Shown here: piece after piece, positions 1 to 7,261 of the stretch
Layout: each line of letters opens with the position of its first letter
Position numbering within the stretch: the first letter of the stretch is position 1
Assembly (NCBI GenBank): GCA_019323655.1
Contig: JAHWGX010000024.1
Location: 1 to 24,655 of the forward strand
DNA: 24,655 bases
Origin: Candidatus Woesearchaeota archaeon
Lineage (GTDB): Archaea; Nanobdellota; Nanobdellia; Woesearchaeales; GW2011-AR4
Direction: 5' to 3'
Program-made: the position numbers and the translations under genes
The notes under the pieces: generated by a model
Seen by the model: the letters and a program-made list of their open reading frames with translations, nothing else
Databases searched by the model: none
What the model was told of the DNA's origin: nothing

Positions 1-123
1 ACAAAGAATAAAGTAACAAAATCACAGTATTTTGAGAGCATTGATGATATGCAAGAAGCTCTGGAGTCCTTTTGGGAAGGGCATATTTTTATGCAGAATT
101 TTATGCGTTATTTATGTCCGTAA
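1..123 (+). CDS. Transposase C-terminal fragment, cut by window start
   Basis: Frame 1 is open from the first base to a TAA at 121-123 and gives a 40-residue tail containing YFESIDDMQEALESFW and ending NFMRYLCP. The aromatic and acidic pattern resembles the extreme C-terminus of IS630-type DDE transposases (a 'YF-x-S/T-x-(D/E)(D/E)' stretch followed by a helix), but the catalytic part lies outside the window, so the family is a tentative reading. No start codon is visible because the gene enters from the left edge. The window also ends in an insertion sequence, so the contig is probably bounded by repeats on both sides. Confidence 0.5.
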   Translation, partial: TKNKVTKSQYFESIDDMQEALESFWEGHIFMQNFMRYLCP

Positions 124-164
124 CTAATTAAGGGACTACAAAATCAGGCATATTCCAGCAAAGC

Positions 165-173
165 TTTTATAAT
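165..173 (+). promoter_or_regulatory. Archaeal TATA box for the 43-aa membrane protein
   Basis: TTTTATAAT is centred about 27 nt before the ATG at 197, the spacing expected for a leaderless archaeal transcript. No Shine-Dalgarno site is seen at that ATG, which fits leaderless translation. Confidence 0.4.
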
Positions 174-196
174 AGTTCCTTGGTAACTGAGACAGG

Positions 197-328
197 ATGA
201 AGTTCCTCGGAGTAGAGCCTAAAATACCTTTTCTTGAAAAGATTATAATAATAATCACAGGCATAGCAGTTGTGGCTTTCCTGGTGTGGGGCGTGGTAAG
301 GTGGGTTGTATTATTGTTTAGTGTTTGA
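197..328 (+). CDS. Small single-span membrane protein, 43 aa
   Basis: An ATG-to-TGA frame encodes 43 residues. A short polar N-terminus (MKFLGVEPKIPFLEK) is followed by one continuous hydrophobic segment, about residues 16-43, rich in I, V, F and W and broken only by a single arginine. This is a plausible membrane helix with the N-terminus in the cytoplasm. The start is supported by the TATA-like box about 27 nt upstream. I do not recognise a family, and the peptide is short enough that chance is possible. It sits between a transposase remnant and a convergent hypothetical gene, so there is no operon context. Confidence 0.4.
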   Translation: MKFLGVEPKIPFLEKIIIIITGIAVVAFLVWGVVRWVVLLFSV

Positions 329-453
329 TTATCTGATTAAAACACCAAAAAATCTAATTAAATTAAAAGAATAGACTGCTAATGTTATTTTATGCTCATT
401 AACAATTATTTTCTTTGTATTCCGGAAGTGAAGCACATCAAGTCCCAAAAAAT

Positions 454-1350
454 TCAAGAAAAAAATCCTTTTTTAACCGGGACATATATTTCCATTTCCC
501 CTGCAAATTCAAGAGGGGGTCCCTGTTTTAATAGGCTATCCAGCTTTTTTTGGGAAACTGTTTTAGGACGTAATCCCAAAAAGAGTGCAGGATCTTCTAA
601 AAGGTCAGATAGGGTGGCATGAACATCATGCGTATCCCGAAGTTTACTCTTAGGGTTAACAGACCTCCCAGGGGTGTGGACAGACAAAGGAACCATTAGG
701 GCAGAGTTACTGTTTAGGAGGTAAGAAGGTGGTGGGGAAATGTAAACTCCCATTGCTTCCTCGATGCCAGAGGTTCCCAATTCTCTAAAAATAGTGCTTG
801 TACAATATTCCAATTTCGCTATATTCCCTTTAAAGAAAGCACCCCACATTAGGTGGGGTATTGCCTCTTTTCCGCTTACTATTACCTCTCCTTCTTTTAA
901 TCTTCTGTTAATAACTTTTTTTGTTCTTAAATCAACTAAGGAAAATTTTTTTATATCTTTATCTAAGGGAATTTCTTCATTTTCTGCACTAACTGTGTTT
1001 TTTTTACCTCTCCTATATTCAATATCCTCACACTTTTTTCTGTCCACCACTACATATGGCTGTTTTTTGGAAGTATTACTGCCAGCATTAATTAATTCTT
1101 CAGCATCTGGCACATATTTTATATCGCCATTACAATAAAAAATCCCATCTGCAGTATCCCAAGGTCTAAGAAAGAATATTTGAGAACTGTTGTTTTTAGT
1201 ACCTTGATCAATAGCCAATGATGTTAGAAGTGTAATCTCTTCCACTCCAGCCGGTTTATATCCTTCTCCTACTAGCCTCTCCATTGCTCCTATATAAGAG
1301 CCTTCAAAAGCTTTGTATTCAATAACTATGGTGCTTGCACTTTTCTTCAT
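454..1350 (-). CDS. Hypothetical protein, 298 aa, family not recognised
   Basis: This is a soluble protein of 298 residues with no signal peptide or membrane segment. It starts MKKSASTIVIEYKAFEGSY. The middle (about residues 95-150) is rich in K, E and D, and the C-terminal third contains several PP/PSY/PG turns. I see no catalytic signature or metal-binding cluster and cannot assign a function. The ATG at 1350 is supported by a GGAAAGGA stretch just upstream and a TATA-like box at 1393-1405. It is transcribed divergently from kae1 and converges on the small membrane gene at 197-328, so it appears to be a single-gene unit. It could be a lineage-specific or acquired gene. Confidence 0.75.
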   Translation of the reverse strand: MKKSASTIVIEYKAFEGSYIGAMERLVGEGYKPAGVEEITLLTSLAIDQGTKNNSSQIFFLRPWDTADGIFYCNGDIKYVPDAEELINAGSNTSKKQPYVVVDRKKCEDIEYRRGKKNTVSAENEEIPLDKDIKKFSLVDLRTKKVINRRLKEGEVIVSGKEAIPHLMWGAFFKGNIAKLEYCTSTIFRELGTSGIEEAMGVYISPPPSYLLNSNSALMVPLSVHTPGRSVNPKSKLRDTHDVHATLSDLLEDPALFLGLRPKTVSQKKLDSLLKQGPPLEFAGEMEIYVPVKKGFFS

Positions 1351-1392
1351 TTCTGATATTCCTTTCCGCTAGTTTCACCCCCCGAAACAATA

Positions 1393-1405
1393 ACTTATAT
1401 TTATA
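1393..1405 (-). promoter_or_regulatory. TATA box for the 298-aa hypothetical gene
   Basis: On the minus strand this reads about TATAAATATAAG. Its centre is about 48 nt upstream of the ATG at 1350, which leaves a leader of roughly 20 nt that would carry the GGAAAGGA purine stretch. Confidence 0.4.
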
Positions 1406-1577
1406 GCTTTAGCCCATTGTTAACAGCTTGGGAGGCTTGCATAAAAAAAGTTTTATTATTCGGATGTATGCCTGTATATTTCCGGGGTTTATAAGTTTTT
1501 CTATTTTTGATTACGATAAAGTGGTTACATTTTTGATGATAAGTAGATAATGAAAATTTTATGTTTTAGCAAAAATG

Positions 1578-1585
1578 TTTAAATA
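1578..1585 (+). promoter_or_regulatory. TATA box of kae1; decides its start codon
   Basis: TTTAAATA is centred about 27 nt upstream of the ATG at 1608. This is the classic distance for a leaderless archaeal transcript starting at the ATG. An in-frame ATG at 1575 lies upstream of this box and so would not be on the transcript. Confidence 0.55.
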
Positions 1586-1607
1586 TGCTTATTCCAACCG
1601 GCAAAAA

Positions 1608-2597
1608 ATGGGAGAATTAATATGCCTTGGGATAGAAAGCACGGCCCATACATTTGGTGCGGGCATAGTGACAGGGAGGGGAAAGGTATTAGCCAATGCT
1701 TCGGACTCTTTTAAAACAGCAAGCGGCGGCCTTATACCCAGTGAGCTTGGCAGGCACCACAACGAAGTAAAAGAAAAGGTTTTGGATGATGCCTTACAGA
1801 AAGCAAAAATTAAGTTAAAAGACATAAGCCTAGTATCTTTTTCCCAGGGGCCTGGAATAGCCCCTGCTTTGATTGTAGGATTAAATTTTGCAAAAGAAAT
1901 TGCCTCAAAGAGCAAAGCTCCGGTTATAGGAGTAAACCACTGCATTGCTCATCTCGAAATCGGAAAACTTCTGACAGAAGCTGCTGATCCGGTTTTATTA
2001 TACACCAGCGGAGCAAATACGCAGATAATTGCATACGAATCCGGAAAATACAGGATTTTCGGGGAAACTTTAGACCAGGGAGTTGGAAATTTTATTGACG
2101 CTTTCGGCAGGCACATTGGCCTGGGATTTCCCGGAGGGCCTAAAATTGAAAAGCTTGCTTTGCAGGGAAAAGAGTACATCGAGCTGCCTTATGTTGTAAA
2201 AGGAATGGACGTAAGCTTCTCCGGGATATTGACTAACATAAAAAGAAAGTATGACTTAAAAAAATACAAAATTGAGGACCTGTGCTTCTCGCTGCAGGAA
2301 ACTGTTTTTGCCATGCTCGTTGAGGTAAGCGAGCGCGCAATTGCGCATACAGGGAAAAAAGAGCTGCTGTTAGGCGGAGGCGTAGCCTGCAACAAGAGGC
2401 TGCAGGAAATGTGCAGCATAATGTGCAAAGAAAGAGATGCAGAGCTTTTTGTTCCTGAAAGGCAGTACCTTGTGGACAATGCCGCGATGATAGCATGGCA
2501 GGGAATCCTGCAAAAGCATGATGCTGCTAAAAAATATGAGAATAGGGATATAAAGCCCTACCAAAGAACCGACGATGTTTTGGTTGCGTGGAAATAA
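1608..2597 (+). CDS. kae1: tRNA N6-threonylcarbamoyltransferase Kae1/TsaD
   Basis: This is the catalytic subunit of the KEOPS complex, which transfers threonylcarbamoyl to A37 of ANN-decoding tRNAs. The N-terminus LGIESTAHTFGAG is the ASKHA-fold nucleotide-binding start typical of archaeal Kae1. The metal-binding HxxxH motif is HCIAH at residues 111-115. YTSGANTQI and the glycine-rich LLLGGGVACNKRL follow in order, and the C-terminal VDNAAMIAW is also conserved. I start it at 1608 (329 aa) rather than at the in-frame ATG 1575, because a TATA box lies between them and 1608 gives the family-typical N-terminus. It is not fused to the Bud32 kinase as in some methanogens. It ends one base before the convergent zinc-ribbon gene. 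Confidence 0.95.
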   Translation: MGELICLGIESTAHTFGAGIVTGRGKVLANASDSFKTASGGLIPSELGRHHNEVKEKVLDDALQKAKIKLKDISLVSFSQGPGIAPALIVGLNFAKEIASKSKAPVIGVNHCIAHLEIGKLLTEAADPVLLYTSGANTQIIAYESGKYRIFGETLDQGVGNFIDAFGRHIGLGFPGGPKIEKLALQGKEYIELPYVVKGMDVSFSGILTNIKRKYDLKKYKIEDLCFSLQETVFAMLVEVSERAIAHTGKKELLLGGGVACNKRLQEMCSIMCKERDAELFVPERQYLVDNAAMIAWQGILQKHDAAKKYENRDIKPYQRTDDVLVAWK

Positions 2598-2598
2598 G

Positions 2599-2760
2599 CT
2601 ATTTCTGCTTTCTTGCCCTCTCAAACTGCTTTTCTTCCTTTGGCATCAATTCCTCAAATATTGCTCCGCAGTCCCTGCATATAACCTGCTGGGTTTTTTC
2701 ATTGTAGTAGACATTACTGCTTCCGCATTCAGCGCATTCGTCTTTTTTTTGAGGGGTCAT
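2599..2760 (-). CDS. Small zinc-ribbon protein, 53 aa
   Basis: The reverse strand encodes 53 residues starting MTPQKKDECAECGSS. It has two CxxC knuckles (C9/C12 and C28/C31) separated by 15 residues. The second is CRDCG, which resembles the TFIIB/TFE-type zinc ribbon, and a charged helical tail (KEEKQFERARKQK) follows. The fold probably binds one zinc and could contact nucleic acid or a polymerase, but no specific role can be given. It was found by translating the reverse strand, being too short for routine ORF calling. The pattern of four cysteines and the intact frame between two genes make it credible. It is 17 nt downstream of the co-oriented membrane protein gene ending at 2778, so it may be the last gene of that operon, and it converges on kae1. 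Confidence 0.75.
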   Translation of the reverse strand: MTPQKKDECAECGSSNVYYNEKTQQVICRDCGAIFEELMPKEEKQFERARKQK

Positions 2761-2777
2761 TTTTTGCCTTTTGGTTT

Positions 2778-3191
2778 TTATGGCTCTTCAGCTGTATATG
2801 GCTCCCCGCATGGCGTATCGCTGATAGTAATTTTTCCCGAGCCTATGCCTGCATAATCGGAGCCTTCACTTTCTATGTAAACTACATTTCCATTCTCATC
2901 CTCGAGAAAGATGCAAAATTCATTCTTAAGCCTAAGCATTTTTTTTATAGCATCGTAATCCTCGCCCAACAATTCCTCAAGCCTTTTGGCGTCCACTTCT
3001 GAGCCGTTTATAATCCCTATGTCCGAATTCTCTGACATTGCGTTCCCGAGCACTACTGAGGCTTCACCCTGCAGCTCCTCTTGGCTGGAGCCATGCTTAG
3101 CGCTGAGAACAGAATAAAAAATGAAAACAGCACCTATAAAAACCACAACTGCTATCATTATATCCATTGACCATGCCTGCGATTTTTTCAT
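2778..3191 (-). CDS. Membrane-anchored pilin-like protein, paralogue of the upstream gene
   Basis: From the ATG at 3191 this is a 137-aa protein. The N-terminus MKKSQAWSMDIMIAVVVF has a short basic stretch, then Q-A-W-S-x-D, then a hydrophobic helix to about residue 30. This layout resembles archaeal class III (prepilin-type) signal sequences, and a similar start recurs in DPANN membrane proteins. The rest is predicted to be outside: an acidic domain with LKNEFCIFLEDENGNVVYI and a terminal TPCGEPY. The C-terminal half aligns by eye with the neighbour at 3205-3636, so the two are tandem paralogues with two conserved cysteines that could form a disulfide. An ATG at 3224 is possible but would overlap the upstream gene. 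The function is unknown. Confidence 0.7.
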   Translation of the reverse strand: MKKSQAWSMDIMIAVVVFIGAVFIFYSVLSAKHGSSQEELQGEASVVLGNAMSENSDIGIINGSEVDAKRLEELLGEDYDAIKKMLRLKNEFCIFLEDENGNVVYIESEGSDYAGIGSGKITISDTPCGEPYTAEEP

Positions 3192-3204
3192 TTTACAAAA
3201 TAAA

Positions 3205-3636
3205 CTATCTGCACGGCTCGCCATTAATTTGGATTCTGTCAGAGCCTATTCCAGAGCCTATCCCCCCGATTTTTACTAAGTTTCCACTGGTATCTTCAAA
3301 AAAAACACAGAAATCGCTTTTCAGCCCAAGCATATCTTTTATTTCTTCATATTCTGCCTGCTCAAGCTTCCTGATTTTATCTTCCTCAAGCTTGTTTGAT
3401 TCCAGCAGGCTTAACTCTGCCTGCTCTTCAGTAAGAGTGTATAAAACTATTTCAGCTTCTCTAGCCAGCTTATCTTCTCCATCTTCAGGATTAAGAGCCT
3501 GGGGTGGAGCAAAAACCGCCTTAATTATGACTAATAAAGCTATTACCACCAACAAGAATATCGCTCTCTCAAAGCTAAGAAACTCCCTTCTTTTAGCTTT
3601 AGCTGCCTCTTTTTTCTTTACCCCTTTTTTTGCCAT
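3205..3636 (-). CDS. Single-span membrane protein, paralogue of the downstream gene
   Basis: This is a 143-aa protein with a lysine-rich N-terminus (MAKKGVKKKEAAKAKRR), one transmembrane helix at about residues 24-44, a charged E/K-rich coiled region (about 50-95), and a C-terminal domain with LKSDFCVFFEDTSGNLV, a glycine-rich GGIGSGIGS and a final PCR. The pattern F-C-x-F-x-E-D-x-x-G-N-x-V plus a terminal P-C is shared with the next gene (2778-3191), so the pair arose by duplication or descends from one extracytoplasmic family. The positive N-terminus predicts a cytoplasmic start and an external C-terminus. The gap to the next gene is 13 nt, which suggests one operon. No known function. Confidence 0.75.
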   Translation of the reverse strand: MAKKGVKKKEAAKAKRREFLSFERAIFLLVVIALLVIIKAVFAPPQALNPEDGEDKLAREAEIVLYTLTEEQAELSLLESNKLEEDKIRKLEQAEYEEIKDMLGLKSDFCVFFEDTSGNLVKIGGIGSGIGSDRIQINGEPCR

Positions 3637-3740
3637 TTTATTTGCCTATACAGCTATTTGTGAAGTTCTGGTTAATAAATTTTGCGGTGAAAATCTCAGT
3701 AGCATCCCAGATTCCACTGTATTTAAGTTGTATAACCAAC

Positions 3741-5657
3741 TTACCTTACAAAACTTCTCGCTGGGGGTAAAGATTCAATTAAGTAATTCACAAAACTAAA
3801 TTTCACAAAACTAAATTGATCTTCAGGAGCACCTAATTTGGATCTTCTGATAGTAGCAGTCCCGACCATACTTGAATCAAAATCAGAAAAAGTAGTAGTG
3901 TATCTTCTAGAAATTTCTGCACATCTGTCAATAATCCCTCCAACACCTGTCTCATAAACCCTTTTATCTGTAACTTGCTCCTTAACCGGTCTTAAGTCTA
4001 CTGCTCCAAAAACAGCAAAGTCTCTAAAGTTTTTATCTTGAGTGAGCATCATCAAGTCAGAAGAAGTTGACAACCCCTGCGGCATCTGAGGGCTTAAATA
4101 CATAATGTGGGGACCGGAATAAACGCTTCCATCAGGTGTTATTATTGGAATAACAGCAGTTATTTCTGCCAGCATTTTTGGATTTCCAGCGACATAGTCC
4201 CATAAACCTTGTGAAAGGGTTTCTGCGTCTAATTCTGCAATTTGTTGGAATGTTCTGTTAGTGCTGTAATTTGCACTCAAAAAATCTTCCAGCAATCTTG
4301 CTTCCACAATCCATTTTTGTGCTCTAGGGGAGCCTAACGCAGGATACACTGCAGGAGAATTACCGTAAGATTTTTCTAATTTATATGCCCCCCCTAAAAT
4401 TAATTTTCTGTCTTCTTGAGAATATGCATCAGGCTGAATTATCCCTCCATTATCAATTGTGTTATAACCTGTAGAACCCGGAAAGAGAAGTTCTTTCATT
4501 ATTACTTTAGCTATGTATACGTCCGAAATAAAACCCATTTGCTTAGGGTGGCTTATTATTGTAAACTGACTTGGGGATATGTCGCCTGTTTCTCCACATT
4601 TGATCAGGACTCCCTGGAGATACTGTGGCCCGTCATCTTTTGCAAGCCTTCTTTTACCCCAGTCAATATTTTTATCGGTAGGAGTTCTATTTGGGTCTAT
4701 TTTTACAGGTTCATATAAAGGAACATAACCCCCAGCAAAATCTTTTGAAACAGTTTCTGGAAGTTCGTTAAGAGGTTTAAATGCTCTTACTTTGCCATAC
4801 CTAACATAATCAACACCCAAAAGAGCACCGGGCTTAACAGCTGTATAGTTACAATTTGACCCAACTGTAAGTGAAGCCATCTTTAAAATTCCTGTTTCTC
4901 CAAAAGCAGCTATTACCTTTTCAATAAGATTACCATCCATTTCTCTTGGACTTTGATGTGTCCAAATAATATCCCTAATTCCCAGCCCGCCTAAAGCAGT
5001 AGTACTGCAATCTACATATCTTTCAATCCCAAATTTTTCAATTGCATCAAGCAATGTTGTTGATATCCAACCTAAGGTAGACATTCCATCTAAGCCATTG
5101 GCATAAGCAATAAGAGAAGCAAGATTCACACCTACAATCAATGTCTTAGGCTTAACACGACTAATAAAATTAAAAAATTCAGAATTCCTTCTAAAACTTT
5201 CTTCAGAGCAAGACTCAGCTGTTAATCCTTGAGGAAGTATATTCAATGTTTCGGCAGATATAGGTAAAGAATATCCCTCGGAGTTTATAGTCAAATTAAA
5301 CCTACCATCACCTTCAGCTATAATCTCTTCTACGCCCTTTTGAGTAATATCCAAATCTCCGTAATCTATTTCTCTTGCTCTAATTAAATGTGCCAGGTTG
5401 CATATAGAGCCTTCTAATCTTAACCCCTCATATTGTTCAGACACAGTTATGGTTTTTATCAATTGGTAAATCAATTCCTTTTGCGTCAATGCAGTGATAG
5501 ATATATTACTAAATATTCCTTTCCCAATATGTCTTGCAGTTTCTAGTCCACTTATGGTGTTATACCAATAGTTTATTATTTCGCGTAATATTGCACCTCC
5601 TACCAAGCCTACTCCAACAATGGCTACATTATCATTAGCAATATCTTCTAATTTCAT
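3741..5657 (-). CDS. NAD(P)-binding Rossmann-fold protein, 638 aa, function unknown
   Basis: The N-terminus NVAIVGVGLVGGAILREI has the GxGxxG dinucleotide-binding motif (residues 15-20) after a first beta strand. This shows a Rossmann nucleotide-binding domain and suggests a dehydrogenase, reductase or epimerase. A second hydrophobic strand followed by a glycine-rich stretch (VDCSTTALGGLGIRDI, about residues 215-230) could be part of the catalytic region, but I do not recognise the rest and cannot name the substrate. At 638 residues it is about twice the length of ordinary short-chain dehydrogenases. It has its own TATA box at 5699-5710 and a GGAG 8 nt before the ATG at 5657. Being next to the LuxC-like and LuxE-like genes on the same strand, it may act on their product. 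That is inference. Confidence 0.7.
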   Translation of the reverse strand: MKLEDIANDNVAIVGVGLVGGAILREIINYWYNTISGLETARHIGKGIFSNISITALTQKELIYQLIKTITVSEQYEGLRLEGSICNLAHLIRAREIDYGDLDITQKGVEEIIAEGDGRFNLTINSEGYSLPISAETLNILPQGLTAESCSEESFRRNSEFFNFISRVKPKTLIVGVNLASLIAYANGLDGMSTLGWISTTLLDAIEKFGIERYVDCSTTALGGLGIRDIIWTHQSPREMDGNLIEKVIAAFGETGILKMASLTVGSNCNYTAVKPGALLGVDYVRYGKVRAFKPLNELPETVSKDFAGGYVPLYEPVKIDPNRTPTDKNIDWGKRRLAKDDGPQYLQGVLIKCGETGDISPSQFTIISHPKQMGFISDVYIAKVIMKELLFPGSTGYNTIDNGGIIQPDAYSQEDRKLILGGAYKLEKSYGNSPAVYPALGSPRAQKWIVEARLLEDFLSANYSTNRTFQQIAELDAETLSQGLWDYVAGNPKMLAEITAVIPIITPDGSVYSGPHIMYLSPQMPQGLSTSSDLMMLTQDKNFRDFAVFGAVDLRPVKEQVTDKRVYETGVGGIIDRCAEISRRYTTTFSDFDSSMVGTATIRRSKLGAPEDQFSFVKFSFVNYLIESLPPARSFVR

Positions 5658-5698
5658 TTACACTGCTCCAAGATGTTTACTACTAAAAGATTAAGATA

Positions 5699-5710
5699 CT
5701 ATTTATAAAA
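5699..5710 (-). promoter_or_regulatory. TATA box for the 638-aa Rossmann gene
   Basis: The minus strand reads TTTTATAAAT in the 77-nt gap after the LuxC-like gene. It predicts a start of transcription near 5678 and a leader of about 20 nt holding the SD GGAG at 5666-5669. The gene can therefore be expressed separately from the two genes upstream. Confidence 0.45.
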
Positions 5711-5734
5711 TTTTGCAAAATATTGTGTTATGCA

Positions 5735-7261
5735 TTAGGATACTAAGGATGGATCGAAATAGCACTGACTTAGATGCGGAATACCAAACATATCAGCAAG
5801 AAAGCTAATACCCCCACAATGAGGCACTCCTGCTGTGTAGGGTCCAAATCCAGTACTATTGCTAACCCTATGGGAATTCTTATGTGCATAATCAACAATA
5901 GGTGATTTTTCTCCTACACCAATTATTATAGAATAGATATGTTTGTCTACGGTCCTATATTCTCTACCGGGTTTAAGGTGTGTTCTTAATGCTTCCACTA
6001 ATTTGTTATCATCTGAATATGGACTTACAGCCAAAAAAGGGGCACCATTTTCTGTTCCAAGGATAGGATTGTTTGGATCTAAACCATACGCTAAAAGCAA
6101 ATCCATGGTGTTACTCTCTGGAAAAACTCTTCCTGACACATATGCTCCTGATTGAAGTAGTTTCTCCCTTAGAGCAATTAAATCTCTCAAAAGGCTTGAA
6201 CTAAATTTAGGCATTGGTATATAGCCATCTGATTGACCAAGCTTTCTTTTTTCTTCCATAATATAAGTTAAAAAAATATCATTTAAGTTTTCATGAACAA
6301 AAATATCTTGCAACGATAAACAAGATTCCCCTTTATTTTTGTAGGACAGATTAACAGCTAACTTTGCAGCGCTTTTCAGTTGTTTGTCAGTTGTGTAGGG
6401 CCCAATAACCAGTATTGGAAAGTGGTCGTAATAAAAATGATGATTAGGGTTCACTGGATCACTAAGTCCTCTCTTAAACCCTTCCAAATTTTTTCTTGCA
6501 CCAAAATAAATCGCACCATCAAGACTATTAGTTAATTTTTTAATTAAAGGCAGGTCAAATTCCCAATCAGAGCTCCAAGTTATTCTATAAAATGCTTTTT
6601 TAAATTCTGGAGGAATTTCCATAATCAGGTGGTATGTAAGAAAATCTTGGATTGACGGCTTAATCACAATTGACAATTGTTGACCGTTCTTTGCAGCTTG
6701 CGCCAGTATTCCTGTATATAAGAGGACAGCAGATTCATACAATCCTAAATTCCCAGATTGGACTATTCCAAATTTTTCTAGCACATTGTTAGATTCAAAA
6801 AACTTATTAGCATCACCCTCAAAGCCTAACATACGACCTAGCAAAGTATCAGTATTTTCGCTTAAACTTGAAACAAAATTTCTGAGTTGAGAAATTTGTT
6901 CGGCTACTTCATCAATATGGTATCCTTTCAATTGAATATAGGTGCTGATTAACCAGCCCCTTAAATCATTAGCTGACTGAGCCTCTTTATAGTCACTAAA
7001 TGAACCTTCTATATAATGTTGGACAGAATTAACTGCTCCAATCGCATCTTTTAGAGTTAAGTTAACCCTATTTGATTTTTCTGAATTAATTCTCCTTATT
7101 AGCTCCTCTAATGAAACTTGCGAGTACAGTCCAAATGGATTGCTAAATAGCGGATTTTTGCCAGTTATATCAAAGGTGTCTACTAAAGATGCCCCCTTTA
7201 ACCTTAAATCCTGTGGGTAAATAATTTCCCCATTGATTATTGTAAATAATTCTGGAGTCAT
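5735..7261 (-). CDS. Aldehyde-dehydrogenase superfamily protein, acyl-CoA reductase (LuxC)-like
   Basis: From the ATG at 7261 this is 508 aa. Visible ALDH-superfamily features are IVIKPS (residues 198-203, with the NAD(P)-contacting lysine K201), then GESC with a candidate nucleophile C314 followed by a hydrophobic strand (LQDIFV), and a C-terminal GFGPYTAGVPHCGG, where ALDHs have their terminal glycine-rich signature. The cysteine context resembles LuxC, which takes an acyl group from LuxE and reduces it to the aldehyde with NADPH. The start codon overlaps the stop of the LuxE-like gene as ATGA, with GAGGAGG 9 nt upstream, so the two are translationally coupled. An ATG at 7270 has no room for that SD. 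LuxC-like is my best reading. A generic ALDH with another acid or aldehyde substrate is the alternative. Confidence 0.75.
   Translation of the reverse strand: MTPELFTIINGEIIYPQDLRLKGASLVDTFDITGKNPLFSNPFGLYSQVSLEELIRRINSEKSNRVNLTLKDAIGAVNSVQHYIEGSFSDYKEAQSANDLRGWLISTYIQLKGYHIDEVAEQISQLRNFVSSLSENTDTLLGRMLGFEGDANKFFESNNVLEKFGIVQSGNLGLYESAVLLYTGILAQAAKNGQQLSIVIKPSIQDFLTYHLIMEIPPEFKKAFYRITWSSDWEFDLPLIKKLTNSLDGAIYFGARKNLEGFKRGLSDPVNPNHHFYYDHFPILVIGPYTTDKQLKSAAKLAVNLSYKNKGESCLSLQDIFVHENLNDIFLTYIMEEKRKLGQSDGYIPMPKFSSSLLRDLIALREKLLQSGAYVSGRVFPESNTMDLLLAYGLDPNNPILGTENGAPFLAVSPYSDDNKLVEALRTHLKPGREYRTVDKHIYSIIIGVGEKSPIVDYAHKNSHRVSNSTGFGPYTAGVPHCGGISFLADMFGIPHLSQCYFDPSLVS

Noticed and set aside
764..1138. 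Plus-strand 124-codon frame opposite the 298-aa gene
   Set aside because: The minus-strand gene has a promoter, a purine-rich leader and a more normal composition. The plus frame is rich in F, S and L as expected for an antisense shadow.
1351..1607. Possible tRNA or small RNA in the divergent gap before kae1
   Set aside because: No T-arm (GTTCRA-like) sequence, acceptor stem or CCA-type end is visible. Only promoter boxes are supported.
1575..1607. Upstream start of kae1 at ATG 1575
   Set aside because: The TATA box lies downstream of it, and the added residues (FKYAYSNRQK) do not resemble Kae1.
2233..2624. Several antisense open frames within kae1 and similar shadows inside the psmA-rrp42 genes
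   Set aside because: They lie opposite well-conserved genes, have no promoter or SD, and encode biased low-complexity sequences.
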